Assembly: GCA_964619265.1 (NCBI GenBank)
Contig: CAZUCE010000027.1
Span: 1 to 55,300 of the forward strand
DNA from: CAZUCE01 sp964619265
Lineage (GTDB): Bacteria > Planctomycetota > UBA1135 > GCA-002686595
DNA: 55,300 nucleotides
Direction of reading: 5' to 3'
The notes under the pieces were generated by a model. That model ran no database searches and was not told the origin of the DNA. It saw nothing but the letters and a program-made list of their open reading frames with translations. The position numbers were made by a program, and so were the translations under genes. Shown here in pieces: positions 16,199 through 25,792 of the stretch (its first letter is position 1; the number at the start of each line of letters is the position of its first letter).

Positions 16199-17839
16199 GT
16201 GTCCACCGCTTTTAAGCTCGCCGCAATCAGCCTCCTGGCCGCTGGAGCCGCCGGCCTCGGTCTCGCAGGTCCCAAGGCCCTCGGCGTGCTCGGTCTTCGC
16301 AACCAGCAAGCGCCTGACCTCAGCCGCCCGCCGGTCGACCTCGCGGACCTGAGCGGTCCCCGCACCACCGGCGGCGGACTAGGCATCAATCTGGTCTACC
16401 AAGCGTATTGGTCGAGCCAATTCGCATTCGTCGACCTGTTCGCCCAGTCCTCCGAGTGGTTGCCCCAGGAAGTCGAAGGCTGGACCTGGGATACCGGGCG
16501 CTCCCTGGACCTTGATCCGCGCGGTTGGCCCCGCCGACTCAGCTCCGGGCAGGCCGCGGGCAAGCTGATGGCACGCGGTCTGGGCGGCCGCTACCCCGGC
16601 GGGCTCTATCACTTGGAATGGGACGGCATCGGCCGCTGGGAAGTGCTCGGCGATGGAGAGATCGTTCACTCCGAAGCCTACCGCCATGCGATTCGCGTCA
16701 CACCGACTGACGCAGGGCTGCATCTCAAACTGATCTACAGCAAACCCGGGGATCCGGCCCGCAACATCCGCCTGGTTCGGGACGGGCACCGCAAGACCTA
16801 TCGCGAAGCCCCGTTCGCCCCCGAATTTCTGGAGTGGCTCAAGCCATTCGGCGTCGTGCGTTTCATGGATTGGCAGCGCACCAACGGCTCCACACAAATC
16901 GAGTGGGGTCAAAGGGTGCAACCCGATCAGGACACGCAGGCCGGACCCCACGGCGTCGCGCTCGAGCACTGCATCGCGCTCGGCAATACGCTCAGCAAGG
17001 ACATTTGGCTTTGCGTACCGCACCTGGCTAGCGACGACTACGTGCGCCGCATGGCCGAGCTGGCCCGCGACACGCTCGATCCGGAACTCGTCTGCCACGT
17101 CGAGTATTCGAATGAGGTCTGGAACAGCCAGTTCGAACAGGCCCTGTGGGCTGAGGAGCAAGGCCTGCTCCTGGACCTGTCTGAGAACCCGTTTCAGGCC
17201 CGGCTGCTGTTCTACGCCCAACGCTCCACGCGCGTCTTCGAACTGTGGCGCGAGGTCTTCGGGGAATCCGCGGAGGAGCGCCTGGTGTGCGTCCTCGCGG
17301 GCCAGGCTGTAAATCCTTGGACCGCCGAGACGATCCTCGGAGCACCGGGGGCCGCGGCCGCAGCCGATGCCTACGCGATCGCGCCCTACTTCGGCGCGAG
17401 CTTTGGCTCGCCGGAGAACGCCGCGAAGACCAAGAGCTACACCACCGACGAGCTGTTTGCTGCCTTGGAGGGGGATCTCACAGAGGTTCTGGGAGCTGTC
17501 CACCGCACGGTCGAAGTCGCAGCCCAGCACGACCTGCCCCTGATCGCCTACGAAGCCGGCCAACACCTGGCCGGACACGGCGGCGTCGAAGCCGACGACA
17601 CGCAAACCGCACGCTTCTTGGGCGCCAATCGTGACCCGCGCATGGGCGAGCTGTACGCGCGCCTACTCGACACCTGGGCAACAGTCGGCGGCCGCACAAT
17701 CTGCCTTTGGAATTCAATTGAGACCTGGTCCAAGTGGGGCTCTTGGGGCCTGGTTGAATTCATCGAAACGCCGCGCGACAAGGCCCCCAAACTGGACGCG
17801 GCGCTCGAGTTCGCCGAGAAACAGGGGCGTTGGTGGTAG
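16199..17839 (+). CDS. Secreted glycosidase-like protein (GH-A clan-like)
   Basis: The 546-residue product starts at GTG 16199 with a signal peptide (STAFKLAAISLLAAGAAGLGLAG). The mature part contains VVRFMDWQRTN, VEYSNEVWNSQFEQ and LIAYEAGQHL. Glu306, preceded by Asn305, and Glu452 fit the acid/base and nucleophile pair of clan GH-A hydrolases. Related proteins in planctomycetes are often labelled as cellulose-binding or hypothetical. Inside an exopolysaccharide locus it may trim or release the polymer outside the cell. The 3' end overlaps the start of the acyltransferase gene. GTG 16172 is an alternative start. Confidence 0.7.
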   Translation: MSTAFKLAAISLLAAGAAGLGLAGPKALGVLGLRNQQAPDLSRPPVDLADLSGPRTTGGGLGINLVYQAYWSSQFAFVDLFAQSSEWLPQEVEGWTWDTGRSLDLDPRGWPRRLSSGQAAGKLMARGLGGRYPGGLYHLEWDGIGRWEVLGDGEIVHSEAYRHAIRVTPTDAGLHLKLIYSKPGDPARNIRLVRDGHRKTYREAPFAPEFLEWLKPFGVVRFMDWQRTNGSTQIEWGQRVQPDQDTQAGPHGVALEHCIALGNTLSKDIWLCVPHLASDDYVRRMAELARDTLDPELVCHVEYSNEVWNSQFEQALWAEEQGLLLDLSENPFQARLLFYAQRSTRVFELWREVFGESAEERLVCVLAGQAVNPWTAETILGAPGAAAAADAYAIAPYFGASFGSPENAAKTKSYTTDELFAALEGDLTEVLGAVHRTVEVAAQHDLPLIAYEAGQHLAGHGGVEADDTQTARFLGANRDPRMGELYARLLDTWATVGGRTICLWNSIETWSKWGSWGLVEFIETPRDKAPKLDAALEFAEKQGRWW

Positions 17840-18963
17840 ACGTGGTCGCCGAGCAAGCCGCGACCCAAGCCGGCGGCGCACCGGACGGCACCTATGAGGA
17901 GTACCGTGCCCGGCGGACCTTCGGATCTCTCGATGGGATCCGTGCGCTGAGCATCCTGGCGGTGGTCTGGCACCACGCCCACGGTGGCTTGGATTCGGTT
18001 GCCATCAGCCTGCGCGGATTTTTGGGCGTCGACATGTTCTTCGTTCTATCCGGTTACCTGATCGTCACGCTGCTCCTGCGCGAAAACGACCGGAGCGGCG
18101 AGATCAATCTCTCCAAGTTTTACGCGCGCCGGACTCTGCGGATCTTCCCGCTGTACTACGCGGTCATCCTCGCGACGCTCGCGCTGGTGGTGCTGAAGCC
18201 AGGATCCTCGGTCGCTGGCCCCTTCCAGGAAGAGCTGCCCTACCTGCTTACCTACACTTCCAACTGGGTTCACTCGGCTTCGATCCTGGCGATCGCCTGG
18301 TCCCTGGCCACGGAGGAGCAGTTCTATCTGCTGTGGCCGCCGATCGAAAAGTACGCGAAGCGCTTCCTGCCCCTGCTGCTCGCCACCGCCCTCGGAATCA
18401 ACCAAGCGATCAACTTCGGCCTGCTCGATGGGCCGCTGGAAAGCCTGCTGGGCCCGGGTCACGCCACCCTCGAGATCCTCAACTCGACGTTCACCCCGAT
18501 CTTGCTTGGCGTCGCGCTTAGCCACGCCATGCACGGCGCCAACGGATTTGCCTGGACCCGCCGCTTGGCAGGTTTCGCGGGTGCGCCGCTGGTCGCTTTC
18601 GCGGCCCTGGTCGCCGCCTGCAGCTGGCCGACCGCCGACATCTCCGGCCTACCGCGCCTGAGCATGCAATTTGCGATGGCCTGGCTACTGGCCACGGTCG
18701 TCGTCCGCGAGCAACACATCCTGCGAGCGGTTCTGCGATTTGGGCCGCTGGTCCGCATCGGAGTTATCAGCTACGGCATGTACCTCCTGCACATGTTCGC
18801 GCTCCACGGTGCCCGTGTGCTCGAGGGCAAGCTCCTCGGTGAGCAACCGCTCGCTCGGTTTGCCCTGTGTACTGCGATCACTTACGTCCTGGCCGAGATC
18901 TCGTTCCGGCTCTTCGAGTCGCCGATCCTGCGTTTCAAGGAACGGTTCCATACCGCCCGATGA
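17830..18963 (+). CDS. Acyltransferase 3 family (OafA/YrhL-like)
   Basis: The 377-residue integral membrane protein has about ten hydrophobic segments. Its N-terminal motif SLDGIRALSILAVVWHHAH carries the family's conserved Arg and His, followed by FLGVDMFFVLSGYLI, FYARRTLRIFPLYY and WSLATEEQFYLLWP. This family O-acetylates or succinylates sugars on lipid-linked or surface glycans. It overlaps the upstream glycosidase-like gene by ten bases if TTG 17830 is the start; GTG 17833 or GTG 17842 are alternatives. The glycosyltransferase downstream starts 10 bases after its stop, so it belongs to the same operon. Confidence 0.9.
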   Translation: MVVDVVAEQAATQAGGAPDGTYEEYRARRTFGSLDGIRALSILAVVWHHAHGGLDSVAISLRGFLGVDMFFVLSGYLIVTLLLRENDRSGEINLSKFYARRTLRIFPLYYAVILATLALVVLKPGSSVAGPFQEELPYLLTYTSNWVHSASILAIAWSLATEEQFYLLWPPIEKYAKRFLPLLLATALGINQAINFGLLDGPLESLLGPGHATLEILNSTFTPILLGVALSHAMHGANGFAWTRRLAGFAGAPLVAFAALVAACSWPTADISGLPRLSMQFAMAWLLATVVVREQHILRAVLRFGPLVRIGVISYGMYLLHMFALHGARVLEGKLLGEQPLARFALCTAITYVLAEISFRLFESPILRFKERFHTAR

Positions 18964-18973
18964 GGCCTCTCCG

Positions 18974-19987
18974 ATGAAACTCCTGATCGCCATCGTCAAT
19001 TACAAGAGCGCCGACTTGGTCGCGCCCTTGCTCGACAGCCTGGCCGCCGAGGCACGTGCCCTGGGCGACATTTGGGTGCGGGTCGGTGACAACGGCTCGG
19101 GGGACGGCAGCGTCGAGTCCCTCACAGCGCACGTAAAAGAAAAGGGCTACGGTCATTTCGCTGAGGTTCTCGACCTGGGGCACAACGGCGGATTCGCCTG
19201 GGGCAACAATCGGCTGATCGAAGATCCGCTCAGAGGCCACGAGCGTGGCCGGCCCCAGTACGTTCTGCTCCTCAACCCGGACACGCTCGCCACACCGGGC
19301 TGCCTGCGCGAGCTGATCACCTTTATGGACGCAAATCCCGGCGCGGGCTTAGCCGGCAGCCAGCTGATCGATCCCGGCCCCGACCCAGCCGTCCAGGTCT
19401 CGGCGTTTCGCTTCCAGGGTTTCTTTTCCGAGATCGACGATACTCTGCGCTTCGGCCCGCTTTCCAAGCTGCTCTCACGGTACAAGACGAAAGCGCCGCA
19501 CCCGGAGACCCCAGACGCACCGCCCTACGAATGCCAATGGGTAGCTGGCGCTTCGATGATCGTGCGTCGCGAAGTGTTCGAGAAGATCGGGCTGATGGAC
19601 GAAGCCTACTTTCTGTACTTCGAAGAAGAGGACTTCGTCAAACGCGCCGTCGACGCGGGCTTTTCCTGTTGGTACATCCCCCAAAGCCGCGTGATCCACC
19701 TGGTCGGCGCCACCTCGGGAATCACCAACAAAAAGGACGCACTGAAGCCTCTACCCGAATTTTGGTACGAATCGCGCAAGCGCTTCTTCGTCACCCACTA
19801 CGGCTACCTGAAGGCGCTACTCATCGACCTCACGCGCCTCAAAGCGATGGTCCTGTGGTGGTTGCGCACCGTCTTCGAACGCAAGGAAAAGGCTGACCCG
19901 CAAGGCTTTGCGGCCGGCATCTTCAAGCAGGCTTTCCGGGGCCTCGGCTCCCTCGGGCCGGCCAAGATCCCAAAGGCCTCGGACTGA
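18974..19987 (+). CDS. Glycosyltransferase family 2 (rhamnosyltransferase-like)
   Basis: The 337-residue GT-A enzyme starts LLIAIVNYKSADLVAPLL, then DNGSGDGS, and LGHNGGFAWGNN typical of rhamnosyl-type GT2 proteins. LLLNPDTLATP carries the metal-binding position. CQWVAGASMIVRREVFEKIGLMDEAYFLYFEEEDF completes the acceptor-side signature, and a basic, amphipathic C-terminal region may bind the membrane. It adds a sugar to the lipid-linked repeat unit; the sugar is not readable. ATG 18974 is 10 bases after the acyltransferase stop. It ends the first plus-strand run of the locus and is convergent with the CNNM gene. Confidence 0.92.
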   Translation: MKLLIAIVNYKSADLVAPLLDSLAAEARALGDIWVRVGDNGSGDGSVESLTAHVKEKGYGHFAEVLDLGHNGGFAWGNNRLIEDPLRGHERGRPQYVLLLNPDTLATPGCLRELITFMDANPGAGLAGSQLIDPGPDPAVQVSAFRFQGFFSEIDDTLRFGPLSKLLSRYKTKAPHPETPDAPPYECQWVAGASMIVRREVFEKIGLMDEAYFLYFEEEDFVKRAVDAGFSCWYIPQSRVIHLVGATSGITNKKDALKPLPEFWYESRKRFFVTHYGYLKALLIDLTRLKAMVLWWLRTVFERKEKADPQGFAAGIFKQAFRGLGSLGPAKIPKASD

Positions 19988-20192
19988 GCTCGCTTCCCGC
20001 GGCCGCGGTGGACCCAGCGGAGATCCCGGCGAAGTTCCTCGAGGAGCGAAAGCAAAAAAGAGCGGAACTGTCCTCGAGGTCGCAGCTCGGGCTCCCTCCC
20101 TGCTGCCTCCGCCGATCCGCGGACGCTTCGATCCTGATCGCGCGCTCCCGAACCACTCTGGGCTCCCGGTTTCTGTTCACGAGCCTGGGTCG

Positions 20193-21263
20193 TTACAAAC
20201 CGCTCGGGTCCTCGCCCGCTGGCTCGGATTCCGCTCCGCTACGCTTCGCCGCGCGTTCGAGTGCCAAGGCTCGCAGGTCTTCAACCTGGTCATGCTCGTC
20301 GACGATTTCAGAACCAAGCATGCTCTCGAGCACGTCTTCGAGAGTGACCACGCCTTCGAAGCCACCGTACTCGTCGGTCACAGCGACCAGGTGCTCGCGT
20401 TCTTCCAAGAACAGTTCGAGCAAGCGGTGGGCGGCCAAGCTCTCGGGAACGAACCGCACCGGGCGAGCTAGGTCTGAGAGCACCAGGCCCTCCAGCCGGC
20501 CCTGGACCGCGGCGTCGAAAGCTTCGCGGCGGTGCACAACTCCGACCAGCTGGTCGGGGTCTCCGCCATCGATAACGGGAATGCGGCTGTGGTGCCACTT
20601 GGATGGATCGGCCACGGCCTCCGCCACGGGCAGGCTGGCGTCCAGGGTTTCGGTGACGGTGCGCGGCGTCCGCAGGTCCTTGGCCGTGAGCTTGTCGAGT
20701 CGCAGGACGCCCTCGACCCAGCGACGCTCTTCCCGCCGCACAGCGCCAGAACGAGCGGCTAATCCCGCAAGGGCGATCACTTCCTGTTCGCTCGGGCCGT
20801 GCACGTCTTGTCCTCCCGTGAGCGCCCGCATGGCGATGCGAGCGACATAGACCAACGGGTAGGTGCCCCACACCATGAACTGGATCGGCCAGGCGATCAG
20901 AACACCGAGCTGGGGCGCATAACGAACGCCAAGGCTCTTGGGCACGATCTCGGTCACGGCCAGAACCAGGAACGTGAAGATGCCAGCGAACACACCGACG
21001 GCGGCGTCGCCCCAGATCTTGGCGACCAGCGCCCCGCACCACGTCGCACCGGCGGTGTGAGCGATCGTGTTGACGGTCAGGATCGCGGCAATCGGCGCGT
21101 CGATCTCATCGCGCAGACGAGCCAGGCGGAGCGCGGCAGGACTCCCGGATTGCCGCATCAGCGCGACCTGAGTCGGAGAGAGCGCGTAGAGCGCGGCCTC
21201 AAAGAGCGAACAAAAGAAGGACGCCGCCAGGGTCACGCTGGCGACAACGATCAGCAGGGGCAC
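20193..21263 (-). CDS. CNNM/CorB-type transporter with CBS pair
   Basis: The 356-residue protein has an N-terminal CNNM membrane domain (about 1-170; opening SVTLAASFFCSLFEAALYAL, then NTIAHTAGATW and LAVTEIVPKSLGVRYAP). A CBS-domain pair (about 185-320) follows, with SRIPVIDGGDPDQLVGVVHRR and LVAVTDEYGGFEGVVTLEDVLE. Family members are linked to Mg2+ or Co2+ transport. The C-terminal CorC/HlyC domain seen in many homologues is absent; the protein ends in a short charged tail. The start is GTG 21263, only three bases after the upstream ligase-like gene, so it is the last gene of a minus-strand operon with flippase and polymerase/ligase. A metal transporter in such an operon is unusual. Confidence 0.9.
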   Translation of the reverse strand: MPLLIVVASVTLAASFFCSLFEAALYALSPTQVALMRQSGSPAALRLARLRDEIDAPIAAILTVNTIAHTAGATWCGALVAKIWGDAAVGVFAGIFTFLVLAVTEIVPKSLGVRYAPQLGVLIAWPIQFMVWGTYPLVYVARIAMRALTGGQDVHGPSEQEVIALAGLAARSGAVRREERRWVEGVLRLDKLTAKDLRTPRTVTETLDASLPVAEAVADPSKWHHSRIPVIDGGDPDQLVGVVHRREAFDAAVQGRLEGLVLSDLARPVRFVPESLAAHRLLELFLEEREHLVAVTDEYGGFEGVVTLEDVLESMLGSEIVDEHDQVEDLRALALERAAKRSGAESEPAGEDPSGL

Positions 21264-21266
21264 AAA

Positions 21267-22685
21267 TTAGGAGGAGCTTTGCGTAGAACCAGCCCGCTCT
21301 CGCTGCGACAAGATCCAGCGAATCTGGGCGGGATGGTAGATGAGACGCCTCGACGATCGGCGATACTGACCGGGGTTGGCGATGGCGTAGCCAGCGAGCC
21401 CTCCCAGCATCGAGAAGTACATGGGCGCGATCATCGCGTTGAGCAGGTTGTCAAGCATGTAGAGCCCGGTGATCAGGCTGATGACGCTCACCATCCCCAC
21501 GTGGCTCTGAATCTGGACAGATGGAGCGACCTTGCGCCCCACCAAGTAGATCGGAATCAAGAAGATCATCAGGAGGCTGGCGATGCCGATCAGTCCATTC
21601 ACGTTGAAGGCCTGAATCCACAGGCCGTCCGGAACAACCTTGCCATCGGGGCCCTTGATCCACTCGACGCGCCCCCGATCGTGCTCGCCCCATCCGTAGA
21701 TCGGCTGCTCCATAGCTTTCGCGCTGAGCAGTCCCTCGGCCTCCATCCGGTAGTCAATCGAATGGGCACGATCCGGCCCCACGTAATGTTCGACGAGCTC
21801 CACCAGGTTTTGGCCGTCCCAAATCCCCGGAGCGCGGAGGCTGACATAGAGCAGCGGAACCAATGCGATCACCCAGTAGATCACGGAGACCTTCGACCAG
21901 CGCATCGAGAGCAACGCCGCAATCCCTATCGCCATCAAGGCCAGGGAGCCGGTCGACTTGATCAGCACGTTGACGGCCACCAGAAACAGGAAGACGGCCA
22001 GCATCGGAATGCTGCCCAACATCCTCTTTGAGCCCGTGTACCACAGCCCGAACGCGCAGAATGCCCCCATGGCCATGAACAGTCCGAGCATGAGCCCGTG
22101 GTGCATGAACACCATGGGGCGCCAGCCGCCGAAGCGGAAGACCTGAGCGAAGCCACCTGAGTGCGCGAAGTAGCCGTAGACCTGGACATGGAGCTGGGGG
22201 CTCATCCGCACTTCCCACAGACAAAAAGGCGTGTACACGAGCGCGCTGATCACCAGCGCAATCGCGAACTCGCGCAGTCCGGCATAGGAAGACAGGTACA
22301 ACCGCCCTAGCGCGTAAGGAACGTAGTAGGCGACCAGGCGATCGAGCACGCCGGAGAGTCCGTCGTAGGGCCCGAGCTCGTTCATCAGCGAAGTCAGCAT
22401 CGGGCACGCACACCAGATGGCCATCGGGATGTCGAATCGGTTGAACCCGGCCTTCCACAGTCGATCCGAATCAAACACCAAGACGCCGATCAGCGCAGAG
22501 ACCGAAACCGCGGTGCTCTTGTCGAAATCGACAAAGCCCGGGATAGGGAATTCTGCCACCGGCAAGAACATCCACCCGATCAGCGTAGTCGCCAGGAACG
22601 CACGCCGCGGGGAAAGCACGGCGAACGCCAGGACGGTGATCGGGATCCACCCGAACAGGATGAGCGAGACGAGGGTATTGCCCAT
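21267..22685 (-). CDS. O-antigen ligase/polymerase-like membrane protein
   Basis: The 472-residue protein has about ten transmembrane segments and one large periplasmic loop before the last segments. The loop includes DYRMEAEGLLSAKAMEQPIYGWG, matching the Arg-rich, G-x-G-containing loop of the WaaL/Wzy_C superfamily. Such proteins polymerise lipid-linked repeat units or ligate them to an acceptor. It is placed between the Wzx-like flippase (14-base gap) and the CNNM gene (three-base gap), so polymerisation of the exopolysaccharide made by this locus is the likely role. Assignment as polymerase or ligase is not possible from sequence. Confidence 0.8.
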   Translation of the reverse strand: MGNTLVSLILFGWIPITVLAFAVLSPRRAFLATTLIGWMFLPVAEFPIPGFVDFDKSTAVSVSALIGVLVFDSDRLWKAGFNRFDIPMAIWCACPMLTSLMNELGPYDGLSGVLDRLVAYYVPYALGRLYLSSYAGLREFAIALVISALVYTPFCLWEVRMSPQLHVQVYGYFAHSGGFAQVFRFGGWRPMVFMHHGLMLGLFMAMGAFCAFGLWYTGSKRMLGSIPMLAVFLFLVAVNVLIKSTGSLALMAIGIAALLSMRWSKVSVIYWVIALVPLLYVSLRAPGIWDGQNLVELVEHYVGPDRAHSIDYRMEAEGLLSAKAMEQPIYGWGEHDRGRVEWIKGPDGKVVPDGLWIQAFNVNGLIGIASLLMIFLIPIYLVGRKVAPSVQIQSHVGMVSVISLITGLYMLDNLLNAMIAPMYFSMLGGLAGYAIANPGQYRRSSRRLIYHPAQIRWILSQRERAGSTQSSS

Positions 22686-22699
22686 GAGAACTTAGAAAG

Positions 22700-24223
22700 T
22701 CAGCCTGTGACGCCAACGGCGCGGATGCGCTTGTAGAGGGCGAACGCGAGCGGAGCGCAAACAGCAACTCCGATCGCGCCCTGAATCAGGAGCGGGCCGG
22801 TTTCCATGGAGGGAACGTCGAGCACGTAGCTGAGTGCCCAGGCTGCCCCGCCGGTAAAAAAAGCGGCCGCTGTATATTTCAGGTCCTGGATGTGAATGGC
22901 CAGGTCGATTTTGGCCAGCGCCACTTGAATGACCACGTGCCCGGCCAGCGTTCCAAGGGTCAGGCCCAGAATGAACCCGGGCAAACCGCCGAGCTCGTAC
23001 CCGTAGAGCCCTCCGATCACCTTCCCGATCGCGGAGATCAGGTTTGAGACGGCCAGCATTCGCGGCCGTCCCAGCGCTAGGAGCGCCCGATCGGAAGTGA
23101 CCGAGAGCAAGAAGAACCAGGAGGAGACCATCAACAGGGGAGCCATCCAGCTGGCGTCTTGGAACTTCGGCTCGTAGAGCAGCCCAAAGAACGGCGGCGA
23201 GAAGAGGACAACCGCCAGAAACAGCATCAGCGCCGCCTGAAGCAGGGTCTTGCGCTGGGAGAGAAACTTCGCCTGAAGGACTTCGGGCTCGGCGCGTGCG
23301 TAGGTGGCTAGCAGCGGAAAAATCACGGTTCCGGTCAGGACACCGCCGATGAACTGCGGGAGATTGACGATCGCGATCGCTTGCCCGTACACGCCGAGCG
23401 TGCCCTCATCGACTTCACCGCCCAGGACGATTTTGTCGATCTGCAGTGCGAAAAACGTGATCAGTGTGCTGACAAAAATCCACCGACCGAACGTGAACAG
23501 CTCGGCCGCGCAAGCCCGGTCGAACTGTAAGCGGTTGCGCTCGCCGGGTAGGACGGTGTGACTCCACACCATGACGACCAGCGCCTGGACCAAGGTGCCA
23601 GCCACAAGCGCCCACACATTCGGAGCGAACCAAGCCCACGTGAGCATCGTTACAACGGCGAAGACTTGCGCCACGAGATCGCCCTGGATCTTCTTCGCCA
23701 TAGCCACATGGCGTTCGGCACTGAAGATCTTCGTCGAATTGAGGCCCTGGAAGATCGCCTGAACCCCGGCCACCGGAATGATCGTTGCGAGGTAGGCGTA
23801 GCCTGGATGCTCGTCGTCCGTGAAAAAATCCGCGAAGTAGGGAGCCGCGAGCCAGGCCGCTACGAAGAGCAAGAGTCCCCGCACCACTTGAATCGTCCAA
23901 GCCGTATTGAGAAAGCGCAGCTCATCGCCGCGCTTGGATTGAACAATGCTGGGCCCGACTCCGACGTCCGAGAACATCCCCAGGCCCATCATGAACACCG
24001 CCACGAGGGTCATCAGGCCGAAGTCGTCGCGGGCGTCGCGACCACCTGAGCTGAGGAACCAAACCAGGCCGACGTTGGAAATCAGCCGGATGACGTTGGC
24101 CAGCCCGATTCCTCCGACGGTCCAGGCCGAACTCTTCGCCGCCCGACTTCCCAGGTCGGTCGTGTCGGTGCGATCCGTCGCATCCGCCTCGAGGGCCTCT
24201 TCGGGAGTCGCGACGGGTTGCAT
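22700..24223 (-). CDS. Wzx-like oligosaccharide flippase (MATE/MOP superfamily)
   Basis: The 507-residue polytopic protein has about 13-14 hydrophobic segments. After a charged N-terminus it opens AWTVGGIGLANVIRLISNVGL, followed by FGLMTLVAVFMMGLGMFSDVGVGPSIVQS, the usual first helices of polysaccharide flippases. Later helices include GVYGQAIAIVNLPQFIGGVL. Family members move undecaprenyl-linked repeat units across the cytoplasmic membrane. It is the first gene of the minus-strand operon with the polymerase/ligase-like gene and is divergent from the glycosyltransferase run starting near 24.5 kb. Confidence 0.92.
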   Translation of the reverse strand: MQPVATPEEALEADATDRTDTTDLGSRAAKSSAWTVGGIGLANVIRLISNVGLVWFLSSGGRDARDDFGLMTLVAVFMMGLGMFSDVGVGPSIVQSKRGDELRFLNTAWTIQVVRGLLLFVAAWLAAPYFADFFTDDEHPGYAYLATIIPVAGVQAIFQGLNSTKIFSAERHVAMAKKIQGDLVAQVFAVVTMLTWAWFAPNVWALVAGTLVQALVVMVWSHTVLPGERNRLQFDRACAAELFTFGRWIFVSTLITFFALQIDKIVLGGEVDEGTLGVYGQAIAIVNLPQFIGGVLTGTVIFPLLATYARAEPEVLQAKFLSQRKTLLQAALMLFLAVVLFSPPFFGLLYEPKFQDASWMAPLLMVSSWFFLLSVTSDRALLALGRPRMLAVSNLISAIGKVIGGLYGYELGGLPGFILGLTLGTLAGHVVIQVALAKIDLAIHIQDLKYTAAAFFTGGAAWALSYVLDVPSMETGPLLIQGAIGVAVCAPLAFALYKRIRAVGVTG

Positions 24224-24529
24224 GGGAGAAGGGGGGGAGCTCGACTCGTGCGAGGGGGCGGCATCCTAGGCGCGCGAGGCGGCCGGCTGGAACCTCCAGG
24301 GCTCCTCCCTGTTGCAGGGGAGGGGCCAGTCCTGGCGTCCGGAGCCGCTCCATGCGATTCTGGTCCCCTATTCATCGGGTGAGGCGGTCTGGGACCTGCG
24401 AGCCGGAAGTCCTCGGATCGACCCTAGACTCGAGGGATTCCCCAGATTGCGACCCGGACTCGTCTATCCCTCGCCGAAAGTACCCACGACTCTCCGAAGA
24501 TTGCTCCCCGCTTGGAGCAACTCCCACCT
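24224..24529. other. Divergent intergenic region
   Basis: About 306 bases separate the flippase and the first gene of the second glycosyltransferase run, so promoters for both directions must lie here. I see no clear -35/-10 pair, operator palindrome or hairpin. Short readings in this stretch look random. Confidence 0.4.
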
Positions 24530-25792
24530 GTGTCCTCCCCGATTTCCGCCACCACGCCGGCCCAGCCCCTGCGCCCACCGCGCGGCCCCGGGGGGGGTCC
24601 GCCGACCCTGCTGCTGGTCCCGACCCTGCCCGCCCTCAGAACCGAGGATGGGCAGGTCGTGCTTACCGAGAAGTTTGTGGAGGGCACCCAGGCGTTCGCC
24701 AACTTCTGGCCCGGCCGGCTCGAGGTCCTGTTCCGGCCCTCGCTCGAGCGAACCGACAACCTGGACAACCGCGCCTACTCGGCCGGCGACCTGCCGTTTG
24801 CCATCTCCGTCGCTGACTTCCACTCTGACGAGGCCCTCTTCCGGATCAGCCGAGCCAACGTGGTGCTCGGCGGCCTGTGCCACGAGCAGACGCACCTATC
24901 CGCTCTGGCCCGAGAACTCGGTGTTCCGTTCGTTTACACGAGCGAATACACCCTGCGCACGCGCCTGCAAATCGCCCGCGTCGAAGAGCGCAACCCCGCC
25001 CGCCGCTATCGGCGCATGCTGTTCGAGATCAACCTCGAGCGCCGCCAGAAGCGCTCCTTGAAGCTGGCTTCAGGTATCCAGTGCAACGGTACGCCGACGT
25101 ACGACGTCTATCACGAGTGGGCGCCCAAGCCGCACCTGTTCTTTGACACGCGGGTCAGCGAAACCGAGTTGGTCGAGCACGAACAACTGGACCGGCGCGT
25201 CGAACAACTCACCGCAGGCGACCCCAATCGCCCCGCGCGCCTTGCATTCTCCGGCCGGCTCAAGGAAATGAAGGGTGCGGATCATCTAGTACCTTTCGCC
25301 GACGAGCTGCGAGCCCTAGGCGTCAACTTCACCCTGGACGTCTTTGGAGACGGCGTGTTGGCGGACTCCATGAAGCGCGACATTCAAAAGCGCGGCCTGG
25401 AACGCCTGGTGCGGATGCGCGGCAACTTGCGCTTCTCGGAAGAGCTGCTGCCGGAACTGAGGCAAAACATCGACCTGTTCGTGGCCTGCCACCGCCAGGG
25501 CGACCCTTCCTGCACGTACCTGGAGACGTTCGGGTGCGGCGTTCCGATTCTCGGCTACGACAACGAAGCATTCTCCGGGTTGCTCGAGCGCGCCGTGGCT
25601 GGAGTCAAGTCCCCCATGGACGACCCGAAAGCTCTGGCCCGCGAGGCCGCCGAATTGCTAGCCGACCCTTCCCGTATCGCCCGCATGTCCCGCGCCGCTC
25701 GTCGCTTCGCAGAAGCGAATTCCTGCGAGCGGTCCTTCCAACGACGGACCGATCATCTGCTCGAAGTGGCTCGCGAACTGCCCGCCGGATGA
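24530..25792 (+). CDS. Glycosyltransferase family 4
   Basis: The 420-residue GT-B enzyme has its donor half near the C-terminus: LAFSGRLKEMKGADHLV, LDVFGDGVLADSMK and the E-x7-E-type region YLETFGCGVPILGYDNEAFSGLL. The N-terminal half carries the acceptor domain beginning TLLLVPTLPAL. It probably adds one sugar to a lipid-linked intermediate at the membrane. I chose GTG 24530; TTG 24512 is an alternative and neither has a good Shine-Dalgarno. Its TGA overlaps the ATG of the next gene, so it is coupled to the Alg14/Alg13-like pair. Confidence 0.88.
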   Translation: MSSPISATTPAQPLRPPRGPGGGPPTLLLVPTLPALRTEDGQVVLTEKFVEGTQAFANFWPGRLEVLFRPSLERTDNLDNRAYSAGDLPFAISVADFHSDEALFRISRANVVLGGLCHEQTHLSALARELGVPFVYTSEYTLRTRLQIARVEERNPARRYRRMLFEINLERRQKRSLKLASGIQCNGTPTYDVYHEWAPKPHLFFDTRVSETELVEHEQLDRRVEQLTAGDPNRPARLAFSGRLKEMKGADHLVPFADELRALGVNFTLDVFGDGVLADSMKRDIQKRGLERLVRMRGNLRFSEELLPELRQNIDLFVACHRQGDPSCTYLETFGCGVPILGYDNEAFSGLLERAVAGVKSPMDDPKALAREAAELLADPSRIARMSRAARRFAEANSCERSFQRRTDHLLEVARELPAG

